Below the pieces are notes generated by a model that saw only the letters and a list, made by a program, of their open reading frames with translations, had not been told where the DNA came from and made no database searches. This document shows, piece by piece, positions 43,128 to 55,364 of a DNA stretch of 64,000 nt (positions are counted from its first letter, which is position 1; every line of letters starts with the position of its first letter). Made by a program: the position numbers and the translations under genes. The DNA comes from Lethocerus indicus (taxonomy: Eukaryota; Arthropoda; Insecta; Hemiptera; Belostomatidae): positions 17,011,154-17,075,153 of the forward strand of contig JACDQD010000002.1 of the NCBI GenBank assembly GCA_019843655.1. Direction: 5' to 3'.

Positions 43128-46100
43128 GAACAAATAAAACAGAAACTTGAAAGTTTACTCACATAATCCGGTTGTGAGTAGTCAGGAGGATGGTTGTATT
43201 TAATGAAGGTTAGGCCTGGCCTGACATCAAGGCGAGAGCAGTGAGCAGGGTCACTCACTTCCACCCCCTTGTTCCCCCACCATCCCTCCACTTCAGATCC
43301 TCCATCTTCCCGTACACCGCATACACCAAAATTATCTACATAAAAACCAAACAGTGTCTCAATTTCAGCGCGCTTTAAGTAAGTGTAAAACATAATAAGC
43401 AAGCGGAATCACAATTTTTTAATATTTACAAAAAGTGGAACAAATAAAATATACTAAAACTTATATGATGTGCTGTAGATATGAGAGTTGCAAATTTCTT
43501 GCAACACAAAACAAAAATATGTACTCTTTATGTTTGTTTCACTTATGGAAAGAAAGACCTAGGACAAATGGCTACTATAGATTACTGAAGGATTCATAAG
43601 GTAGTGGCCTCATAATAACTGCTGATAAAATTGATAACTCGATGCAGAAATCAACAATTAAGTACTAATAACTAATAACGGTACCATTTTTATGGTGGCA
43701 CTTGGCATTGTGGACACACCACGTGCAGTGGGCATGAAGAAGGCATGCGTGGCAAGTGGCAAGAGCTGGGCAGAGTGCAGGGCACCTTCTAGTCTGCAGG
43801 TTTGTTGTGCAGTTGGCACCGCCTCTCCGCCCATAGCACATCTCATCAGTTGCACACCACCCACATTCTGCATCTGCTGTGCATTCACTTAAACCTCTGT
43901 GCCTGTCATCACACGCACATACACCAAACTTATATCATCTGCCCTAATCTTCTCTCTTCTTACATAACTTTACTTGATGTTAATAAGTCCAAAACTTTAG
44001 AGATTTAATTTTCAGAATTAATGTTTGTGAAATGTTATCTCTATAATTGGTAAATTAATTGAGACATATTTAACCAACTATTTAATACATATTAATTGGT
44101 ATTGATATATATTAATTATTCCATATGCTTGCAATATTCTATTTACATAACTATGATATATAAAAGATACCTAATACCAATCATCACTACCCTTGACCAA
44201 ATAAATTTTACCCAGACTACCTTTAAATAGGGTAGCTAATGCAAGACATTATGGGGTAGTATTCCACAACATACGGAAATTTTGCTTTACAGAAAAACAC
44301 ATGAACTAATAAATAGAAATTCACATTCTAGTACTTGATTCAAATGTAACTGTGTCCTTTTCAGCTAGTGGTTTTAGTGGCAACCTACCTGTTACACATT
44401 TGATCTGGATCATATTTCTCTCCTTGCTTAGGTGCCAGTGTTGGTGGAAGTGTGAATGCCAGAAGATCAGCATTGACATTGCCATGGTAACCACCCACCA
44501 CCAGCAGTGTGTTCCCATTCATACCAGCAGCTGCATGCCCAAAAACCCCTTGCCGTTTTGGATATTGTGATGCTGAGCACATGCAACCATAAGTAAATTT
44601 AAACTGATCCAAAAGTTTAATGGATTTTTATACAAAAAAATGCATAAAAATATTAAACCAAGAATTAAACCAAGAAAATAAGGGAATCAGAATTAAGGGA
44701 ATTTAAATAAATATTACCCCTCTGAAATATAATGATGAAATCAGAATGACATATAATGTGATGATATAATATAATATGATGAGCTTATTCATGCTTATCC
44801 ATTTGGTATAAAAATACATGATTGGAATACCTGCATCAAGTGGACCTAAAATGTCATGGCTGACCCAAATGTGACAACCAAGATGATACAGGTAGAACTG
44901 GTTGTCATAACAGATCTCCTCTTTGTTGTGTCTGTGGGTATAGCCACCAAAAACAACCATATAGTTACCTACAGAATGAAAATAACAAATGACTATAATA
45001 AAATGATTATATAAATATATGAATCAAGTGAAACAGTGTCAAAAATAGATACTGTAACAGAAAATTTAAATTTGTTTTAAATAAAGAATCACACAAGAAA
45101 CCAAAAAGTAGCAGCAGTAATAGTGGCGCTCCTACTCAGGGCAATAAATAAACTGACAACTACTTTAATACATGGCTTAACTCTAAATTTCTTAGTGTAA
45201 CACGGCCACAAAATTAGAGAACAACCTATGACCCTTAGTATCTGAGTAGTTTGGCACAGTAATAATCTAATTAAAACAATTACTCATCAATTGATCAGTA
45301 CAAACAAATTAAATATTTTACAAACTACTTCAAAAACATTTTTTTAAATAAATGAAATTTTCTAGCTATAATTTTAAACATTTATATTGTTTGTTCCTTA
45401 GAAAGATGACGCAGAATGGTGCCAAACAAAGTGTACCCCAGACATTCTATCTGGGGCATATATTCACACAGGTACATCTGAATATAAAAGTCCAATTAAA
45501 ATATATTAGTCAATTACACAAAAGAAATAAATGATAAAAGAAACCTAATATTGTAGCAGTATGAAAAGCTCTTTCTGGCGGAATATAGGTGTGCCTGGGA
45601 TGTGCCTTGGGATAATGTATCTCTGCCCAGTGTGATGTGGCAAGGTGAAATGCGAACATCCTGTCAGAAAGCCTTGAGAACCTGGCAAGGCTGGCTGCCA
45701 GACCACCGTAAACCAACAGCGAGCCCCCGGAATACACTGTTGAGTGACCCACCACCCTAATATCTGCCTCCTTACCACCACGCACCACCACTTCTTCCCA
45801 TTGCTCATCTCCTCCTGTACAGTACGCAAGCATAATAAGGATTTTGTCAAGGACATTTTTTTCAGGTTGCGCATTAAATTATACCATGTTAGCAATGCAC
45901 AGGTGATAGTAATCTCTCCATATCCCAAGGTTATAATCAGAATACAAGCCAATATTGTAAATAACATAAATAATAAAACATAATAATAAAAATTAAAGCA
46001 ATCGAGAACAAAATTAAAATGATACCTAGTTTTAGCTAGTTCTAGTAATTGTTTTACTGTAAAGTAACACAGGCAATAGAGACAGTAAGTAAAGTAATCA

Positions 46101-49100
46101 AATGTGAAAGTATACTTGGGAACTGTACTCAATAGTAGAGAATTTAAATGTATTACCTGGCTGCAATTTAATCCTGTACACTTTGGATGAGAAAAGACCA
46201 TTTGGAAGGGCTCCTCCCACAAGGTAAAGCCAATGCGATGAAGTCAGTGTGATAGTATGCCTGGCCAGTGGAGGTGGCCTCATTTGGCTCTGTAAGGCTC
46301 TCAGGCTCCATCTCCGCTTCTTTGACTCATAGAACCATAACTCATCACTCACTGATCCGTCTGTTAGTTTACCTCCATAAATTACAAAGCCTTCAGGGTA
46401 TCTGAAAAAACACTACACCTTTATCTTTAATAGCTATTATAATCATAAACGTTTTAAAATCCTGAAGTCACAACTCAGTATGAAACAGGTTTAAACCTGA
46501 TGAATGCTGAGTATATACTTGTTCTAAAACTAAGAATTTAAGGTTAATAACCCAGTGGTTTTTCATTTGTATGTAATTTTCCTAAAAAAATACTCATCCT
46601 TAAAATAATATGAAAAATAATGCACTAATAACACTCATCAGGCTCTAGACCAGGAGTCTCCACACTAGTGACTTGGGTCAATTACACTGCTTTGTTAAGT
46701 TCAACATAAATAATTAAGAATTAATGTTATAAATGAATAATTAATGAAAAATTTTATTTTGTATTAATACACTTCATTTTCACTTATTATAAGTAACATT
46801 GCTGACCTGTACTGGATTATTAGTTATAATTTTTGTTACAATAGTTTATTTATTAAAAAATTAAAAGAGAGCGGCTTCAGTAGATTCAGTTATGGTTTTT
46901 ATTATTCACCTTAATATTATGCAATAAAACCAAAATAAAGTAAAATAATACAAAGTAATAACACACATGCATATTCTTAGTTTATGATTTCATCTCGATT
47001 CAATATTGCCAAATAAGATTGTTACATACTCAAGAATGAAAAGTAATGATCCTCTTAACACTACTTTTAAAATGTGATTTATTAGTTTATGCTAATAAAC
47101 AGGAAAAGTGAGTCCAACAACTTCAAATTCTGTACAGTGTGTGAATGCATAGTATGAAAATGCACAGTATGGCATACTAAGAGTAAAGTACTTACAGGGA
47201 TGCAGCATGGGCATATCTTGCAGACGGTCTGTCACTCATTCTTGTTGTGTTTACATCTGGCTCCTCTCTATTCTCTTCATTAACATCCCTAATTTTGACT
47301 TTATCAATTTTGTGTTTTTTCATTTCCTGTAACATTAAATCAATGCTAAACTCCCAGATTTACTATACACATTTATTTCATCAGCAACTGATGCTGCATT
47401 TATAAGGAATATTACTGCTACATTTATGCAGGGTGATTACAACTGATATGAATTATATTAACAACTGAAATTAATTCAACTAATACACATTAAGACAGAA
47501 ATGTATAAAATAATACAAAAAAGTGAAAATGTTAAATAAACAATACTCACACTGATGTTCCTCCAGCCAAACTTTGTACCATTAAGACTTAAAAGAGCAT
47601 GCTGCAAAAATGTTTGACGCCTAAGTCCCAACTTCTCCACATTGTCCACAACATCTTTCAATGCCCTTGAATCTAACAGTCCAGATGGTGTAGTTGATTC
47701 ATCTGAACACATTAATTAAAGCTCAAAAATTCAGTCACACTATAATAAATAATAATGAGGCAACTGTGACCAGTTATGTACTTAACATTTTATTAGATTG
47801 ATATTTCAAAATAATCATAGTCAAAGTTTTTTTTTCTTCCAAACAGGCTGTTAAATTATTTTTCTTAGTCAACCCTGGGCCACCTCTACGCAAGTTCACC
47901 TCTACCAATTATTGGGTGGGCCCAGTGGCTAAGCAGTTAATGCTCAGGCATTTAGCATGAAGGACCACAGGTTCTATGCCCAAGTAATTTCGAATTTGTG
48001 AGCTCGAGTTTCATATTTCTACTTATTGCAAAGGTTGTGGGACCTGGAGGAAAATTAGTAATGCATTAACCTTAAGTAGCATATAAGTCCCTGGTTCAAA
48101 TCTTTTTGAGGGTGAAACTACTGAAATACCAAATTTCCATTGGCTTCAAGTAAGTCCAAGATAAGAGAATAAGCAAGGGCTCAAACACCACCAAAAGTGA
48201 TAAAGGATTTCATATTTCCTTTATATATTATGATCACACCTCTTTAGCAATCCAATTGTTAACCAGGTGTTTGAGAGACCTAGTCTGGTTTCAGTCATGC
48301 TCTTGAATTAGAAGAGTTCAGTCATTAGAAAGCTAGGGATCGAATATGATATTAGAACAAAAGCTAAGAAAATGAAGAAAGTTAAGTGTATACAGACCAA
48401 AAAACTTGTGAAACATATTTACCTACAAAAATATACAATGAAGAAAACATATTTTACAAGGTAGATGTGTAAAAAAAATGAGAGGCTTCAAAGTCTATCT
48501 ACCTGCAATAGATTATAGAATAGAAAGACTCACCTAGGTCAACACCTTCTTCATCCTGCCAGGTGGAGGTGTTAAAATTGAAGATAAGGTGGTCGTCAAG
48601 AACTGAGTTGAGGTCATAGCCACCAAAGACATGGAGGGAATGAGAGTCAGAAAGGTAGACAGCAGTGTGAGATGCTCTGGGGGAGAGACCCCCTGAATAA
48701 AGCCAGTGCCAGGAGTTTCCACGGGAGTCAAGCTCATAGAGAGAGCAGGAGGCCCCATAGTAGTGGGGGCGGCAGAGACAGCGTCCTCCCAGGCAAGTGC
48801 CACCCGAGCAACCTCCAGGGCACAATTCTCTCGAGCAATCATTGCCCCCCCACCTAACTTCACAGATGCATACATGTCCAACACAAGACCCATGACCGCT
48901 GCAATCTCCCTCACAATCACTCATTTTGTATTCAGCTTTAAAACCACTCACTACATAGTTCGTATCACTGTACAGTAGTATCAGCATCTGAAATGTACCC
49001 AACTTTATACTCCCAAATGCTTGATTAAATTGAATAATTTATTTTTATTTTTGTAGTCTTAACAATTATAAGAGTTATTTTATTTTAACAGAAGGCCAAA

Positions 49101-49955
49101 GGTGATGAGAGACTAAATAAAGTTTTTATTTTTGAAATACTCATTGTGGGGGTACAAAAATACATTGTGTGCACAAAATACCAATTTTGAACAATTATAC
49201 GTATCATTATCAGTGGTTGAATGCTCAACTTTTCAACCACTGGGCCTTGAATATTCATTTTAATTTTAAATATGTACCTATTGAAATTTGTATATTATAC
49301 CTGTCCAGATTTTGCTGTGAGTTGCTGAGGTATAGTAGTACCACTGAAGCTGGCCAAAAGCCTACCTTTATCATATGAGTCACCATCAAACACAAATAAG
49401 TAGTCATATGAGCATTCTGTCCCCATTGATTCAAACTTCAGTGTTATAAATTGCTCTGAATTATTTGCTGAAAAACAAATATTATTACATGATTTTCATA
49501 AATGACAAACATACATGCATGCATACAAAAAATATATACATAATGAATATACATTCTATTATTATTGCCTGGTGAGTTTGACTTGTTTGATAATCATGTA
49601 TTTGTGTCATATAAATCATAGTAAAGAGAAAAAATACCTTTGATGAGCCACTCGCAATGGGAGTCCTGAGTGTAGTTAGAGTTAGGAGGACCATGTGTGA
49701 TGATACCTGAAGGACTAGAGAATACCTGCCTGCTTCTGTCACATGATTGTGGCTTGTTCTGTTGCTGCTGCTGGGTTTGGCTTAAAACAAGCAGTAATAG
49801 TATGAGCACTGACAATGTGCTTGCTTTTGTGAATTCAAAAGCGGGTATTCTCATCATTCTCATCTTCTCTTGTCCATCACCTCTTTCTTCAGCCCACACT
49901 CCTCATCATGAAATATTTTTCTTAAGGGCTTTTTAAGGACGATATACGCTCAAAC
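28500..49955 (-). CDS. Megf8: MEGF8, giant CUB/Kelch/PSI/EGF type I membrane protein
   Basis: The CDS runs from ATG 49863 to the stop at 28500: 37 coding exons, 8,778 nt, 2,925 residues (human MEGF8 about 2,800). Exons: 49955-49638, 49467-49301, 48987-48534, 47702-47551, 47326-47196, 46401-46158, 45814-45545, 44968-44831, 44572-44389, 43887-43685, 43335-43163, 42832-42617, 42405-42208, 41623-41477, 41177-41023, 40804-40690, 40595-40301, 39939-39723, 39266-39075, 38396-38220, 37967-37782, 37672-37479, 37355-37120, 36772-36503, 36081-35688, 35023-34842, 34622-34466, 34157-33980, 33523-33301, 33013-32823, 32221-32047, 31946-31707, 31609-30906, 30799-30650, 30452-30166, 29896-29736, 29295-28500. 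Approximate order: signal peptide, CUB1 (40-150), EGF, six Kelch (220-650), PSI repeats (655-730, 920-1160), EGF (1195-1350), CUB2 (1360-1500), EGF, six Kelch (1600-1950), PSI, laminin-EGF (2280-2510), membrane span (about 2774-2797), cytoplasmic tail with MAKRPFA. Two CUBs and two Kelch sets separate it from attractin. All phases close. Confidence 0.95.
28691..28717 (-). repeat. Polyglutamine run in the MEGF8 tail
   Basis: Nine consecutive glutamines (mixed CAG/CAA codons) follow RRRSTTK in the cytoplasmic tail, after the MAKRPFA motif. The CAG-rich part is a trinucleotide tract likely to vary in length. Confidence 0.85.
28803..28823 (-). other. MAKRPFA motif in the MEGF8 cytoplasmic tail
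   Basis: Seven codons reading MAKRPFA lie about 22 residues after the membrane span, in the context [15 protein letters not shown]. Attractin, ATRNL1 and MEGF8 share the tail motif MASRPFA, linked to the Mahogunin (MGRN1) RING ligase; here Ser is replaced by Lys. It supports the MEGF8 assignment and suggests the ligase link is kept. Confidence 0.85.
40901..40980 (+). mobile_element. End fragment of the same MITE family inside a MEGF8 intron
   Basis: GACCAAACCAGGAAGGAGAG and the following 60 bases match the right end of the fold-back element (25761-25834) with about one difference in five, including the shared tail TATTC-AACCCC-GCA-ACCA. Only one arm is present, so this is a truncated, older copy. 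It lies between MEGF8 exons 16 and 15. Confidence 0.75.
43058..43122. repeat. (TA)n microsatellite in a MEGF8 intron
   Basis: An interrupted then pure TA run in the intron between exons 12 and 11, about 40 bases from the donor of exon 11. Confidence 0.93.
47914..48140 (+). mobile_element. tRNA-derived SINE in a MEGF8 intron
   Basis: GTGGCTAAGCAGTTAATGC resembles an RNA polymerase III A box (TGGCTAAGCGGTT type). About 35 bases later AGGTTCTATGCCC resembles a B box (GGTTCGAATCC type). Spacing and order are those of a tRNA. The sequence then departs from any tRNA, with a tail that includes GGTTCAAATC, as expected for a SINE. It lies between exons 4 and 3 of MEGF8, antisense to the gene. Confidence 0.6.
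49889..49909 (-). other. Short upstream ORF before the MEGF8 start
   Basis: Two consecutive ATGs begin a six-codon frame (MMRSVG) that ends in TGA, 26 bases upstream of the main ATG at 49863. It lies in the same exon, whose acceptor is at 49955. Such a frame could lower translation from the main start. Confidence 0.6.
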
Positions 49956-51289
49956 CTGAAAATTATGTTGACAGTTTAGGTAGGATTCTGCACACAACAT
50001 GAAATACAACCAATATGTCCTAAAAACAGAAAAAATCTCATTAGTGAATTTATATACAAAATTCAAATCTGCAATTGAAGAAAAATTCGGACCACCACTA
50101 ATCAATCAGTCAGTACCCTAACCACTAAGGATCATAGGTATCTTCATAATTCCCCATTAATTACTCCTTTTCCCAGAACGTAAGCTCATTATTATTGACA
50201 TATCACGACTTATATGGAGAGCAGGGGCTTTATACCTACACTTGCAATGCAAGTATGATAAAATTATACGAGCACTTCTTGTAATCAATTCCTTCTGAAG
50301 GCAATTATTTAGAACAGACACCATATAACTAGAATGAAGAAGAGATCTAAAGAAAGGATAAAAAGCACAAACATGAACATGGAAAAAATAAATGATGGAA
50401 ACTAGGTACCAATGTGATTAGTGTCCTACATCTAAATGAATTTCAAAATGACGTGTTTCTCCTAACACAAAATATACAATTAACATGTGTTAGTTCTGTT
50501 TTCCTTGATAAAGGACACTATCCAAAATTACATTTTTCACCTATTGTTTTCTGAAATATTCTCACAGGAAAAGCTTAATTATTTCAAATACATAGCTAAT
50601 ATACAAATACAGAAGATAACAGTCAAATCATGAAACATAGAGTGTCAAAGATGACCAAACTAAACCATTAATAACAGTAACATTTATAGATGTCATACCA
50701 TCATAAGTGTTAATATTGAGTTTAACTATATAACCAGTAGTTCTGCACATAAGTGAACCTGTAAAAATTAAATTGGAGAGTCATAGAGAAAATAAAACAG
50801 TATGTCATAGTTAGCATCTCACAGACTTCCTCAATTACTTGGAAGGACTTGGTGTGATTATTACTCTAGTGCCAGGATCTATTTATAACAATATGCCTAA
50901 TATTTCCAAGGTAGGGGAGTCCATGTTTAGTACCCATCTTAAAGGAGAGAGCCTTTAGCAACCAATGACAGTTGTCGAAATTCAAATGTTATCACTAATG
51001 AAACAAAAACACACTTGTAAAGAGTATGTTTCAAGGGATAGATAGCCTGGAATAATAGATCCAACAGACAATTTAACCCTACTTAGTAGATTTAGTAACA
51101 AAAGTACACAGAGTACGACATAGTCATCCTCGGAAGTCACTTCTACCAAACCAACGAACGCTGCAAAAGTACATTAAGTAACAATAATCTTGCACTTTGT
51201 ATCTCAAAGACGGATTTCTTAGATAAAACACCCGCTGTATCCATTGATCACGAGATTGTCGAAGAGAGTTACTAAGACTGGCAGCTCAC
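49956..51289 (-). other. First intron of MEGF8 (5' UTR intron)
   Basis: This lies between the acceptor before the coding first exon (CAG at 49956) and a strong donor (GTGAGC) at 51289. It is AT-rich and CpG-poor. Apart from the SINE-like remnant at 50080-50165 I see nothing in it. Confidence 0.55.
50080..50165 (-). mobile_element. Probable tRNA-derived SINE remnant
   Basis: On the minus strand TCCTTAGTGGTTAGGGTAC resembles an A box. After about 25 bases GTGGTCCGAATTTTT resembles a decayed B box. It lies in the first MEGF8 intron. The remnant is short, so the call is tentative. Confidence 0.4.
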
Positions 51290-51450
51290 CTGTGTCCCGT
51301 AACATCATCCGCCCGTTTCCGCTCCTCCACCAGCCACTGACCACTGGACGGAGGAATTAAGACATAAAACCGAGGTGGTCAGACAAGAGGAGCGTGGTAA
51401 CACAACACCGACAACAGAGCCTCACCGGAGCGCTGATTCAAACTGTAACT
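51290..51450 (-). promoter_or_regulatory. Probable non-coding first exon and promoter of MEGF8
   Basis: On the minus strand a GC- and CpG-richer block ends at a strong donor (GGGACACAG then GTGAGC). The coding first exon has an acceptor upstream of its ATG, so an upstream 5' UTR exon is required, and this is the best candidate on that strand. The upstream edge is not visible; a CRE-like TGACGTCA sits at 51480-51487. Confidence 0.45.
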
Positions 51451-51479
51451 TTGAGGGCTCTACCGACCGCAGCCACACT

Positions 51480-51487
51480 CTGACGTC
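51480..51487. promoter_or_regulatory. CRE-like palindrome TGACGTCA
   Basis: A perfect TGACGTCA palindrome lies just upstream of the presumed MEGF8 first exon in a CpG-richer patch. It is the consensus site for CREB/ATF bZIP factors. A match of eight bases may be chance, but its position suits a promoter. Confidence 0.4.
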
Positions 51488-51679
51488 ACTAGCCCCTTCC
51501 ACAAGCACTAAAACTACATTGCCATAACCCTAACAATATCAGCTAGCTTATGGGACACTTCTCATTCTCCTACCATAACTAAACTACGTTTAGTTTATGT
51601 TTAGTGCGGCATAAGTGCCGTACTGCCACCAGTTGATGTCACTCATCCAAATTACAAGTTACAAATTACTTTATTTTCA

Positions 51680-52700
51680 ATGAATGTAAGTTAAGCGAGC
51701 GGAAGGATCAGAGGCCGGCGAACATAGAACATCAAATTAACGATTAGATAAATCCCTTCCGCTATATTATAAGTTAAGTGAGCGGAAGGATCAAAGGCTG
51801 GCCAAATATAAAGATTAGGCAAATCCCTTTCCGCTACATTATATTCGAGCTGGGCTAGGGCCCGGCATTCAGTGTTAACATATTAGTGAGTGTAACTGTG
51901 AACGATTGTAAGTACATTTGTCTGAAGTGTTCAATAAAGTAAGTCGTTTTTTTTTAAAAAAACCTAATTTCTGCCCGGGTTTACCTAACTTGTACATAGA
52001 ACGCCTACAAAAGATATACAAATACTGACTACTACATGCATTCCGGCCTACTGGCCTTTCTACATATATATACTTGATTATTGTGCTCCAGGCAAAATGA
52101 GTATACATATCGTCGGACTATAAATCCAGTACAGTAAATAGTGCAGTGTAAGTGTGTTGTAAGAATGGTGAAATGTGATGGCCAGAAACTGTAACCCTGA
52201 CCGATCGACTGTGATGCCTTGGTGTCAAGAGTAATGTTTCGCGTGTAATATAAATGGGCGTAGTAAACATGAGCTAGGACCCTGGGGCGCTAATCCCCAT
52301 ACTCCAGTAGCCCTATAGCGTTCCTTGCGGTGTAACTTATAACTATATTTGGTGGGCATACACCAAGACGGTAATACACATAAAAGCTATGGACTTACGA
52401 CTAAAACAAAACTTACAATATTAGGTGCGTGTATACGTATCGTAGGAAAATAATTCTACTATAACTCCAGTATAGTAAATAGTGTAGTATATTGTAAGTG
52501 TGTTGTAAGAATGGTGAAATATGATGGCCAGGAACGGTAACCCTGACAGATCGACTGTAATGGATACAAAGATACAAATAATTTTATTTTTCTATAAATA
52601 CAAATATGACATCGATAAAACTATATACAAATGATGATTCGTACATGTATTCTGGTCTACGGGCCTTTCTACAAATATATACTTAAGTATTATGATACAT
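51680..52700. repeat. Cluster of duplicated non-coding segments
   Basis: A block starting GTTAAGCGAGCGGAAGGATC (about 51690) recurs in tandem at about 51774. A segment with GTGTGTTGTAAGAATGGTGA (52153) recurs at 52499, and a segment with GGCCTACTGGCCTTTCTAC (52045) recurs in altered form near 52655. AATAAAGT at about 51933 followed by a T-run could be a polyadenylation signal of an LTR-type element. No coding sequence is present. I read it as one or two decayed elements with internal duplication; the class is not identified. Confidence 0.5.
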
Positions 52701-52909
52701 TAATGTTGAAATATTTACGGGAAAATTTATAATAACAACCCGAGAGCTTCACTCACCACTTCATTCACTAGCTACACTCGTAACGAAAAACACAAAAGCG
52801 ATCAACCCCAGAATTATTAATATGGGTCCTGAAAAATGGTATTCTTTATTACCTTTTTCTTTTATGGTGTATGATTTCAAAATTATGCCTTTATTTAATT
52901 TATTGCAGC

Positions 52910-54421
52910 CTACGATGTTAAGGGAGTCTAATTACAAAATAGAATTTTTTTTGTAATTTTGTAAAAGAGTCCATCGATTACCGTTTGAAAAATAACATTC
53001 AACGCCAAGACTTCCTACAACTTCTGATTGAAATAAAACAGGGAGATATGAAATTATCTGACAATCATGTTGACAAAGATGAAATAGGGATGATTTTCAA
53101 TTTGTTATTAATATTTTACTCTTGAAAACTGTGGAAATAATCATTTAATGTTCTTTTATAGAATAAAAATTTTCATTTTAAAAATTACTCTCACCCTCAT
53201 TTTTTGGTTACTGATATTAATAAAAAAATAATGTGATGAAGATTTGCGTATTACATCATTTTAACTTATACTTCACAACAAAGTTAAAATGATTAGCATG
53301 ATAAAAAATAAGGTGTTATGAAAGTATAAATTTAGTTATTCATTAAAATAATTTTGAACTTATAATGTCCCCTTATTTTTTTTAAAAACATACACCTGTT
53401 CAAAGCCCCATTCAAATAAAAAAACATCAACTGTGCAATGGGTGATTAATCATCCTTTAATATGTAATACATATGTAAAGAAGAACCAGCCTAGGACACT
53501 ATAGAACTATATAACAAGTATTATAAAAATCATATAGAATGAATGGTCTGAAAATCTATCTGGTAATTTTCCTAACCTATTTGTTAGGTTTCACAGACAG
53601 CATAATTACACCACAAGCATTTTCTTTTTTCATTGGAGGATATGAAACATCCTCAATAACTCTGAGCAATGATATACTTTATATGAGATAGCTTGAAGTA
53701 GTTATTTACCTAAGTTATATAGCTGAGGAAGGAAGTTGAAAATGCTGTTTCAACATATGGGCAGCTACCTTACTATGCTCTTTCCAGTATGGCATTTCTA
53801 CAGCAGGTAATTCATGGTAAGTTGCTAGACCCAATTCTTTAAATATAGTAAGTCATAAAGCTAATTATTTCTACATTTTGAAATTCATTATGGATGATTC
53901 TTTTTCTCCTGATTGACAATTTTATTATTTTTGCAGAAATATTGCACCTACACTCACTAGTTTTCTATATACAACAAAAATGTACAAAAGATTACCAAAT
54001 ACCTGGAACCAATATTTTTGTAGAAAAAGGTGTAGAAGTAATAATTTCAGTTCTTGAACTTCACACCAATCCAATTTATTTTCAAAATCCTAATGAATTT
54101 GACCCTAGTAGATTCTGTGTTGATAAGAAAAGAAAAATGCAACACGGAGCTTACATCCCTTTTGGAAATGGTCCACAAAAATGTATTGGTATGAGAACAT
54201 ATAATTGAGCACATTTTTCATAAAACCAATTCCATTCTAACTATGAATATGTTTAGATTGTTACTATTATTATTGCAGGTCTTCAATTTGGTATGCTTGA
54301 AATCAAACTAAAATTAGCAACAATAATTTCCTTATTTGACATCAGCCTTACAGAAAATGAACTACAATCACTGGACATGAGGAATTCTCACGAGTATACA
54401 GAATTAAAGGAAACATTTTAA
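52910..54421 (+). pseudogene. Cytochrome P450 (CYP6-like) pseudogene, C-terminal half
   Basis: Pieces in correct order: YRLKNNIQRQDFLQLLIE (about 52975), the oxygen-binding I-helix FFIGGYETSS (about 53620), GQLPYYALSSMAFLQQVIH (to 53816), CTKDYQIPGT with the FDPSRF block and heme-binding FGNGPQKCIG (53937-54188), and the last exon 54279-54421. Splice sites after QQVIH and after KCIG still match in phase. Lesions: a frameshift at the T-run 52945-52952, an in-frame TAG at 53689-53691, and a further frame change before 53732. The N-terminal half, with the membrane anchor, is absent. The ETLR position reads EILH, losing the conserved arginine of the E-x-x-R pair. These P450s oxidise lipids and xenobiotics; this copy cannot make an enzyme. 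Confidence 0.9.
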
Positions 54422-55364
54422 TTAAATTTGATAAAAGAAGAACAATAAAAGAAGAACCAACGTGATTATTCATGAAGTTTATAAGCTTTTATAAATTGTC
54501 TATTTTAAAGATATAATACCTAAATGACTACTCCATTTTCATTAGTCTTCTATACCAGCAGAATACAACAACTAAATGAAGTGATGTGTTGATTATACCT
54601 GTAAATCAAGCCAAATTTAATCAAGATTATTCAATGAGGCTCAACCATTTCAAAGAATAAATTTGCCGTGATTAGCTGTTGGACCAACCAATTAATCAAG
54701 ACTGTCCTAGTATTATTATGCCAACTTCTCAAAAGATGGTGAACACCCGAGCTATTCATTCATTGAGAACCATCTAATCACCATAGCATAACCCCACAAC
54801 TAATGGTCATACAATTATATTTAATTTTTATCTCTAGCAAAAAAGTCTAGACGAAGTCCAATTAGTGATTCTTGTAAAATTACTTATTTTAAAAACACAG
54901 TTACTAACAACTCATAATTTATTTAATTCAATTGACAACATTATATAGTGTCTATAAGTTATATAAATATAAATAAATAAAATTTCAGGAGAAGTATAAA
55001 TCACATTTCACATATGCAATTACTTTTGATAACCACCGTGTTGCATAAAAAGTTGGGATCTTAAGATCTAATATACATTAAATTATGCAGATAGCATTAT
55101 CACAGAATAAACAATTTAAGTTGAAACAGTTTAAGTTGAAAACTTAAACTACTCATCACTGATCTAATTCCCTTTCCGACCATACATACAAACATTAAAA
55201 ATTCATGCATTTTAAGGATTCATTTGAAATCGAGATTATGGCAGCCAAAACTAATTTTATTAAAATAGATGTGTATTATTCACATCAACTCATAATCAGT
55301 CAGCTTTATCTACATGACTACTTTTATTGCACATTAAATTCACAATAAATAAGACTCAGCAACA
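54422..55364. other. Intergenic region between the P450 relic and TAMM41
   Basis: AT-rich DNA separating two convergent loci. The part next to 55365 must include the TAMM41 3' untranslated region. Nothing else is supported. Confidence 0.6.

Noticed and set aside
45545..46222. 225-codon minus-strand frame
   Set aside because: It reads through an AT-rich intron and then exon 7 of MEGF8 in the wrong frame.
28500..49955. Attractin or attractin-like 1 instead of MEGF8
   Set aside because: There are two CUB domains and two Kelch sets, no C-type lectin domain, and the length is about 2,900 residues.
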